A DNA stretch of 64,000 bases from assembly GCF_910592395.1 (NCBI RefSeq), contig NC_088314.1, forward strand, positions 20,480,070-20,544,069, given 5' to 3'. The stretch comes from Lineus longissimus (Eukaryota > Nemertea > Pilidiophora > Heteronemertea > Lineidae). Each line of letters starts with the position of its first letter. Position 1 is the first letter of the stretch. The position numbers and the translations under genes were made by a program. This document shows, piece by piece, positions 58,901-64,000 of the stretch. The notes under the pieces are model-generated. The model had not been told where the DNA came from. It did no database searches and worked only from the letters and a program-made list of their open reading frames with translations.

Positions 58901-59230
58901 TGATTGCAAGATTTTGTCACTGGGGGACAGTGTGAATGCAATTTATGCATGCATTCACTTGAATTGCATTCCATTTTCATGATTTTAAATTTTTTACCAG
59001 ACCTTGAAAAACCCCCGCAAAAAGATGGTGTAAGCAAAATATTGTACCTTTCTTGATAATTTCACTTAGTTCTATGTGAACATCACATACTCCTAGGTTG
59101 TCATGCACCGTCCCATTCAAATTGGAGGTTTAATTAGTGCTCAAAAAAGGTAAACAAACAGCTTATTAGCACATGGCTTCCTTCACAACCAGAACCCGGA
59201 AGTGAATCCAAGCACGCGCAAGTGCCCGTC
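55921..59230. other. TTC41 5' region and divergent TTC41/HSP90B1 interval
   Basis: On the minus strand a TCTCTTCAG acceptor at 55952-55953 lies 31 bases before the TTC41 ATG, so the TTC41 transcript probably has at least one untranslated exon farther right in this interval. None could be placed. No open frame of note occurs in 3.3 kb. The region ends at the HSP90B1 promoter elements. Confidence 0.45.
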
Positions 59231-59239
59231 GGAAACTCC

Positions 59240-59254
59240 CGAACTTTCCCGAAG
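59240..59254 (+). promoter_or_regulatory. Heat-shock element, three perfect units
   Basis: CGAAC-TTTCC-CGAAG: three contiguous nGAAn/nTTCn units with no mismatch, preceded by two imperfect units (CGGAA, ACTCC). It lies 227 bp before the HSP90B1 ATG and seven bases before the first ERSE. HSF binding is inferred. Confidence 0.7.
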
Positions 59255-59261
59255 TGTTGGA

Positions 59262-59280
59262 CCAATCGCGTCGGGCCACG
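59262..59280 (+). promoter_or_regulatory. ER stress response element (ERSE) 1
   Basis: CCAAT-CGCGTCGGG-CCACG, an exact CCAAT-N9-CCACG with a GC-rich spacer, as in vertebrate GRP78 and GRP94 promoters, where NF-Y binds CCAAT and ATF6/XBP1 bind CCACG. It lies 200 bp before the HSP90B1 ATG. Confidence 0.88.
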
Positions 59281-59300
59281 CTCGGAAATCAAAGTTTTAA

Positions 59301-59319
59301 CATGGGAAGCCATGATTGG
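59301..59319 (-). promoter_or_regulatory. ERSE-like element with one mismatch
   Basis: On the minus strand it reads CCAAT-N9-CCATG (plus strand CATGG-N9-ATTGG), one base from the ERSE consensus with exact spacing. It sits between the two perfect ERSEs. Confidence 0.55.
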
Positions 59320-59342
59320 TTAATTGTCGTCACATGGGTGGT

Positions 59343-59361
59343 CGTGGTCGGCGGTGATTGG
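59343..59361 (-). promoter_or_regulatory. ER stress response element (ERSE) 2, inverted
   Basis: The plus strand reads CGTGG-TCGGCGGTG-ATTGG, the exact reverse complement of CCAAT-N9-CCACG. It lies about 120 bp before the HSP90B1 ATG. Confidence 0.88.
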
Positions 59362-59480
59362 TTGAAATCGTCAAAGTAGGGAATTCCCTTCGATGTGTCC
59401 TTCAGGATCTTCCTCCACGTTTTTCCACATTTGTGTAGAAATCTCCGCAGAAACTAAGGGAGACGACAAAATTTAGCACG

Positions 59481-62400
59481 ATGTGGAAGAAATTCCTACT
59501 TATATCCCTAGTAGGACTTATTCTCTGTACCGGTAAGTATAATTTAGGCTGTCAATTTCTAGCATTGCGCGGTATTCGAGGTTTTACCAAATATGTCTTG
59601 ATATCGGTATACTTTGTATACGTTTTCACGCACATCGATGTACATGATGCCGGTATACCTCTGATTTCAGACTAATGATTAGTGTCTATTATGTATAGCC
59701 TATATTGTACCTAGTAGCTGCATGAGCTGTGTGTGTGCTAAGATATGTTAGTTCCACCTTCAACTATAGACATCTTGGGAAACACCAGACTACCTGTTTA
59801 TTGAGAGATGAAGCAGCAACTTTCCGACGAACAACCTCAAGATTGCCACACCCCCTTTTTATTTTTACTCTGTGTCTTAGCTTAGCTACGCTAGGGTAGT
59901 ACGTGGTGCTGTGTTACTGTACTGTCTGACAGTCTTGATCAGCGACACCAGACGGGTTCGACAAAGCAAACCAGAGCCCAAAAATAGGACGGTTTTAACA
60001 AAGACAAACCAGGACCCAAAACAAAACAAAAGCGCACACCACTGAGAACATGTCAGAAAGCCAAGCCCTATTCTACGATAAGTCACTTCAGAGATTGCCA
60101 TAAGCCACCGTGAGCCTTTGTTCCTGGTGAAACGCATGACTAGTCAGCGCCCAAATGAACTAAGTCAAAATTGTCTATTTCGACTACAAAATGTAAAAAC
60201 CATGAAATACAAGTCATGTGGCCTTATTTGCCCCTTATTTGCCACAGTTTTATTAGGGAGGTTGAGACCAGGGACTTATCATTGATCCTTATACGTATAC
60301 AGATAGAAATGTACACAAAATTCGTCCTCTTTCTACAGAGTTATAAGGATCCTTGATAAGTCGCTGTTATATTGCTAAATGGATTCACACCTTGGCCCTA
60401 ATTGCACGCCGCCTTTCAGAAACACATTACATTGATTTAAAAGTTACTTCAGTACACAATTCATGGTTTATTTAAATCCAACAAGCTACATTGATTCCTG
60501 GCTCAATCTCTCCAAACACCTTGAGTTGGGGATGAAAAGATGCACAGGTCAATATCTTGCCATAAATGTGAAGGGTTTATGAGCAAGCACTAAACACCAA
60601 ATTTATGCTCAATGATACACCTATGTCTTTAATTGGCCTGCTATCAATGATACGAATATTTGATATGTATATACATGCAAAGTGGATTATTATAGGTTTA
60701 TCATTTTGTTAAATTTTTCTCTAGATATCTATCATTCATTGTCATCCATGCACTTCAAATGTATGCTGCCATTGTCATCCGTGTGAATGCGATGCAGAAG
60801 GGAAAATCCATATGTCTAGTATTTTCACACAACTGTTTTATAAACTGGTTATAGGTGCATTTTGCACGTGGCAGCCTCCCATCATGTGTATCTTTAGTTA
60901 CCTTGGTGACATAATAACAATGGATACCATTTGAGTTGTTTCCTCTCTCCCTTGGCAACTGGTTGCATTGGTAACTTTTCATGAATATTACAGCATTTTC
61001 TCATTGATTCCCCTATCTTTTATTTCATCGACATTAGAGCTTCAATCATCCTATAATTGGCCAAGAAAGAAAGTATCCCAACGCCTTCTAATTAAAAAAC
61101 ATATTTCGGCTGTTCAATACCAGAACTTACTAAGTACTATCTTGTGGTAATCTGTTGAGTCACCGTGCCATGTTGGTGGCAAAAATGAATTATAACCAGC
61201 TGTTTCTACGAAATCACCATCTGGAGCTAAATATTGGCAAATACTGACACTTATGACCAGATGTTGGGAAATATTGACACACGACTGATGAATTCATAAA
61301 TTAAATTAAAGTTGATGTATTGATAAAACAATTTGTGACTGTCGCATTTTCTTTCTACTCGAGATGAAAAAACAACTTACTCAACTTTTAATTGAGTGAA
61401 GTTGCATCATGGGATAGTTTAACACTTTCAGTGCTCTTTGCTGATCCCACTTTGGTTTCTTTCTTTGCAGTCTCGTGCCGGGCAGAAGATGAAGCGTCTG
61501 AACCCAAGGTTGAGGAGAGCGCAACCAAAGCCAAGGACGGCTCAAAAACAGACGATGAGGTCGTACAGAGGTGAGAATTCATTCGTGTAGCAAGACAACC
61601 AATGTGGAAAATATTGACAACGAAATGAGGCTTAGGAGACATCTCCTCAACTTTGAGGTGTATGCTTATGTCTGCTGTACTGTTAAGTGGGACATGAATG
61701 GTAATCTCTTGTCTCTACACAATGGACAAGCAGATCCACTATTGTGGACATTCTTATTGAAAGGTGATTGGCCCACTTCTCCAGTGCAAGTAAAGACTTG
61801 TGTTCTTTCAAACTCCTGTATTAAATCCCATGTGTCACATGTATAATATGTAAAACTCGTTGGTCTCCCAGCGCCATCTGTTGCCACTCCCTTTAGGCTT
61901 TCTGTCCCTCTAGCGCCCTCTTGACCCAAAACTGTGACATGCTCGTGCCCTCCCTGAAAATAAATCTCATCTTGACTTCAAACATTGAATTTTACGCACA
62001 TCTCATTCTGGTACTTCAGAACCAGCCAGCTCGCTGGTTAGTAGGCCCACATAAGAGGTTGTATGAAAACTCTTCGACGTTGGATTGTCTGTCAAAGATT
62101 TAAAAGCTTTGAGGCCATCCCAAACCCCCTTTCCACAGAATTGTGAAATCCAAAGTTTGTTGTGTGTTTATACTTGGTGTACCTTTTACAATAACGATAC
62201 ATTCTAGCGATAAATCTAAGCAACTTAGCTCTGTTTTCCTCCACCATCTGTTGTTTGCCGATTGGCTTCATAATGCTACATCCTCATACTCCTGGAGGCT
62301 GCAGAACCCTTGATGTTAGGCTATGCTAGCCTACATGTATGTTAGCACATGTAGTAGGCTATAATAGGCTAGGCTATGCGTGCTTGCATTTGCTGAAGTG

Positions 62401-63762
62401 TAGGTATAGTAATGTGTCAGTGTGTAGCCCAAGCTGGAGTAACCTGCACAAAATGGGCTATCGCAAAGCCAAAGAAACTATTTGTTGAATGTCTAGGCCT
62501 AGGGCCCAGCAGTGCCACTCGTCCCAGTTTGAGAGTTCATTGAGTGAGCTGGATGGTTTAGAAGTACCAGAATGAGATATGATTGAAGACAAGATTTATC
62601 TTCATTCTTAGATGGGAGATGCTGTGAGCCAAAGTTCATTATCGACTGATGTATGGCCTAACACAGACACACACATGTCCCAAAAAGATGAGCATTGTTA
62701 AATGATTTGAAAGCTCTCAATGAGCTTCTCTTGCCAAGTTGTTAGGGAAGCACTCAAGCAGAGCCCCAGAACGATTCTGATCAGCCCACCCAACACATGG
62801 TCCCCATGGAGTATAACCAAGGAGTGATTGCTTGGTCTTTGGTTGAGACATGAAGCAAACCTTTGGTTGGTCTGTCCTGATCAGAGGAAGTTTCCCCCAT
62901 CATTCATCATGATTATGTATACCTGTTCCTCTGATGAATACTGTTATGTATAGCTAGAGCAATTGAAATGACATTGCCCTGCTTGTCAGACGAAGCTGAT
63001 TTATGTTTTACCCTGTCTGTCCAATTGAATTCTTTACCATTGGTTTTTGGTCAAGGTCAACGAAGTAAATCTTTGGACATGTTCGGAGGTTTTCATATGG
63101 TTTTTATAACAGGCTATTCCCCGTAACATTCCTCACCTGCCCCATCTATCAACCGCAAATGTTGTTTTTGTGCTGTGACTCTTTATAAAGATCGTCACTT
63201 TTCATGTCTTGTCATCAATTTGTTGCTGTTTTAAGGGAAGAAGAGTCAATAAAATTAGATGGGCTGAGTGTCGCTCAGATGAAAGAATTACGTGATAAGG
63301 CCGAGAAACATACCTTCCAAGCAGAGGTGGACAGAATGATGAAACTCATCATTAACTCTTTATATAAGAACAAAGAGGTAAGGCTGTGATTGGTGGGCAG
63401 GGTGTCACGTAGAAGTTGGTGATTTTATGGGATGTAATGATGCACAAAAACGTCACGTCGTGTCAGGAGCAGAGCGGAGTGTAAGGTGGCAAGCCATTTC
63501 AATAACATCGGACAGGGGAGAACCACATCAAAAGTAGCCACCCTCGTCAAATCTGTGTGGCCTGTCTAGCTAGCTGTAACAATCCCATTATCCTAGTTTC
63601 TTTCCTAATCATTCTGTTATGCGTTTCAATTATTCTGTATTTCAGATTTTCTTGCGAGAGTTGATTTCAAACGCATCAGATGCATTAGATAAGATCCGAT
63701 TCGTGTCCATATCAGATAAGGCTGCTTTAGGCGATAATACAGAATTAACAATTAAAATAAAG
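59481..63762 (+). CDS. HSP90B1: Endoplasmin / GRP94, first four coding exons (truncated by window edge)
   Basis: GRP94 is the ER-lumen HSP90 chaperone for integrins, Toll-like receptors and other secretory clients. Exons seen: 59481-59532, 61471-61570, 63236-63377 and 63646-63762 (137 residues), with matching phases; the rest lies beyond the right edge, and 63763-64000 is intron. [23 protein letters not shown] is a clear signal peptide, probably cut before EDE. An acidic/Lys-rich linker follows, then [40 protein letters not shown] and ALDKIRF, the N-terminal ATPase hallmark of HSP90s, where Glu and Asn of the REL-ISNASD segment bind Mg-[18 protein letters not shown] is diagnostic for the ER paralogue. 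The ER-retention tail is outside the window. The promoter holds ERSE and HSE sites. Confidence 0.97.
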
Positions 63763-64000
63763 GTAAGGACGATATTCTTCCCGCGTGTTCTTCATTGGAT
63801 TAGCCAGTCATCACAATCCAGGCATCTCGGGTTTGGTCCCATTCTTTGACTCCAGCTAACAAATCACAAGGAAGGACAGCCTGCAGACGAGGGAAGCTAT
63901 ATTCATCTGACATTAACTGCCAAGTACTCTGGTTTGGACCAGAAGCCACTCAAGGCTGGTTCAAATGACTCTTGGATGACAACTTTGAGAAAACCCTGCA

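Overview
This is a eukaryotic, almost certainly marine-invertebrate bilaterian window (a lophotrochozoan or a non-vertebrate deuterostome; the sequence does not decide which). The genes have many short exons, and nearly all introns are GT-AG. Every splice junction I chose keeps frame. The proteins are closer in layout to vertebrate than to insect families, and several of the families (MEIG1, RIB43A, TTC41) are as a rule absent from insects. The non-coding DNA is AT-rich, with tandem arrays, short inverted-repeat elements and tRNA-like SINE pieces.

I can assemble nine genes. From left to right: two internal exons of ACTR8 (minus, incomplete); VGLL4 (plus, five exons) with three rather than two TDU motifs; a long tandem-repeat zone (12.0-16.3 kb); a selenoprotein thioredoxin reductase with an N-terminal glutaredoxin-like domain (minus, 15 exons, 599 residues, UGA-encoded Sec in a GCUG tail, and a well-formed SECIS hairpin in the 3' UTR); NDUFA5 (plus), head to head with TXNRD; a RIB43A-like RIBC gene (plus); a MEIG1 homologue (minus); MTMR14 (plus, 14 exons, 617 residues), head to head with MEIG1; a 1615-residue DUF4062-NACHT-TPR protein of the TTC41/Gnn type (minus, 14 coding exons); and the first four coding exons of HSP90B1/GRP94 (plus), which runs off the right edge.

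Two regulatory regions stand out. Upstream of HSP90B1 lie a perfect three-unit heat-shock element, two perfect CCAAT-N9-CCACG ER-stress elements in opposite orientations and a third near-match, all within 125 bp. The TTC41-HSP90B1 divergent pair is the arrangement that gave mouse Gnn (Grp94 neighbouring nucleotidase) its name, so this linkage appears to be ancient. The MEIG1/MTMR14 intergenic region has NRF-1-like, ETS-like and YY1-like sites, typical of a bidirectional TATA-less promoter.

Functionally the genes mix housekeeping functions (chromatin remodelling, complex I, phosphoinositide phosphatase, redox, ER chaperone) with ciliary or sperm genes (RIBC, MEIG1, perhaps TTC41). I saw no prokaryotic-type system. 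The less expected items are a second, predicted dually acylated N-terminus for TXNRD, the extra TDU motif of VGLL4, a 315-bp higher-order minisatellite and several non-autonomous elements, one of them in the TXNRD 3' UTR.
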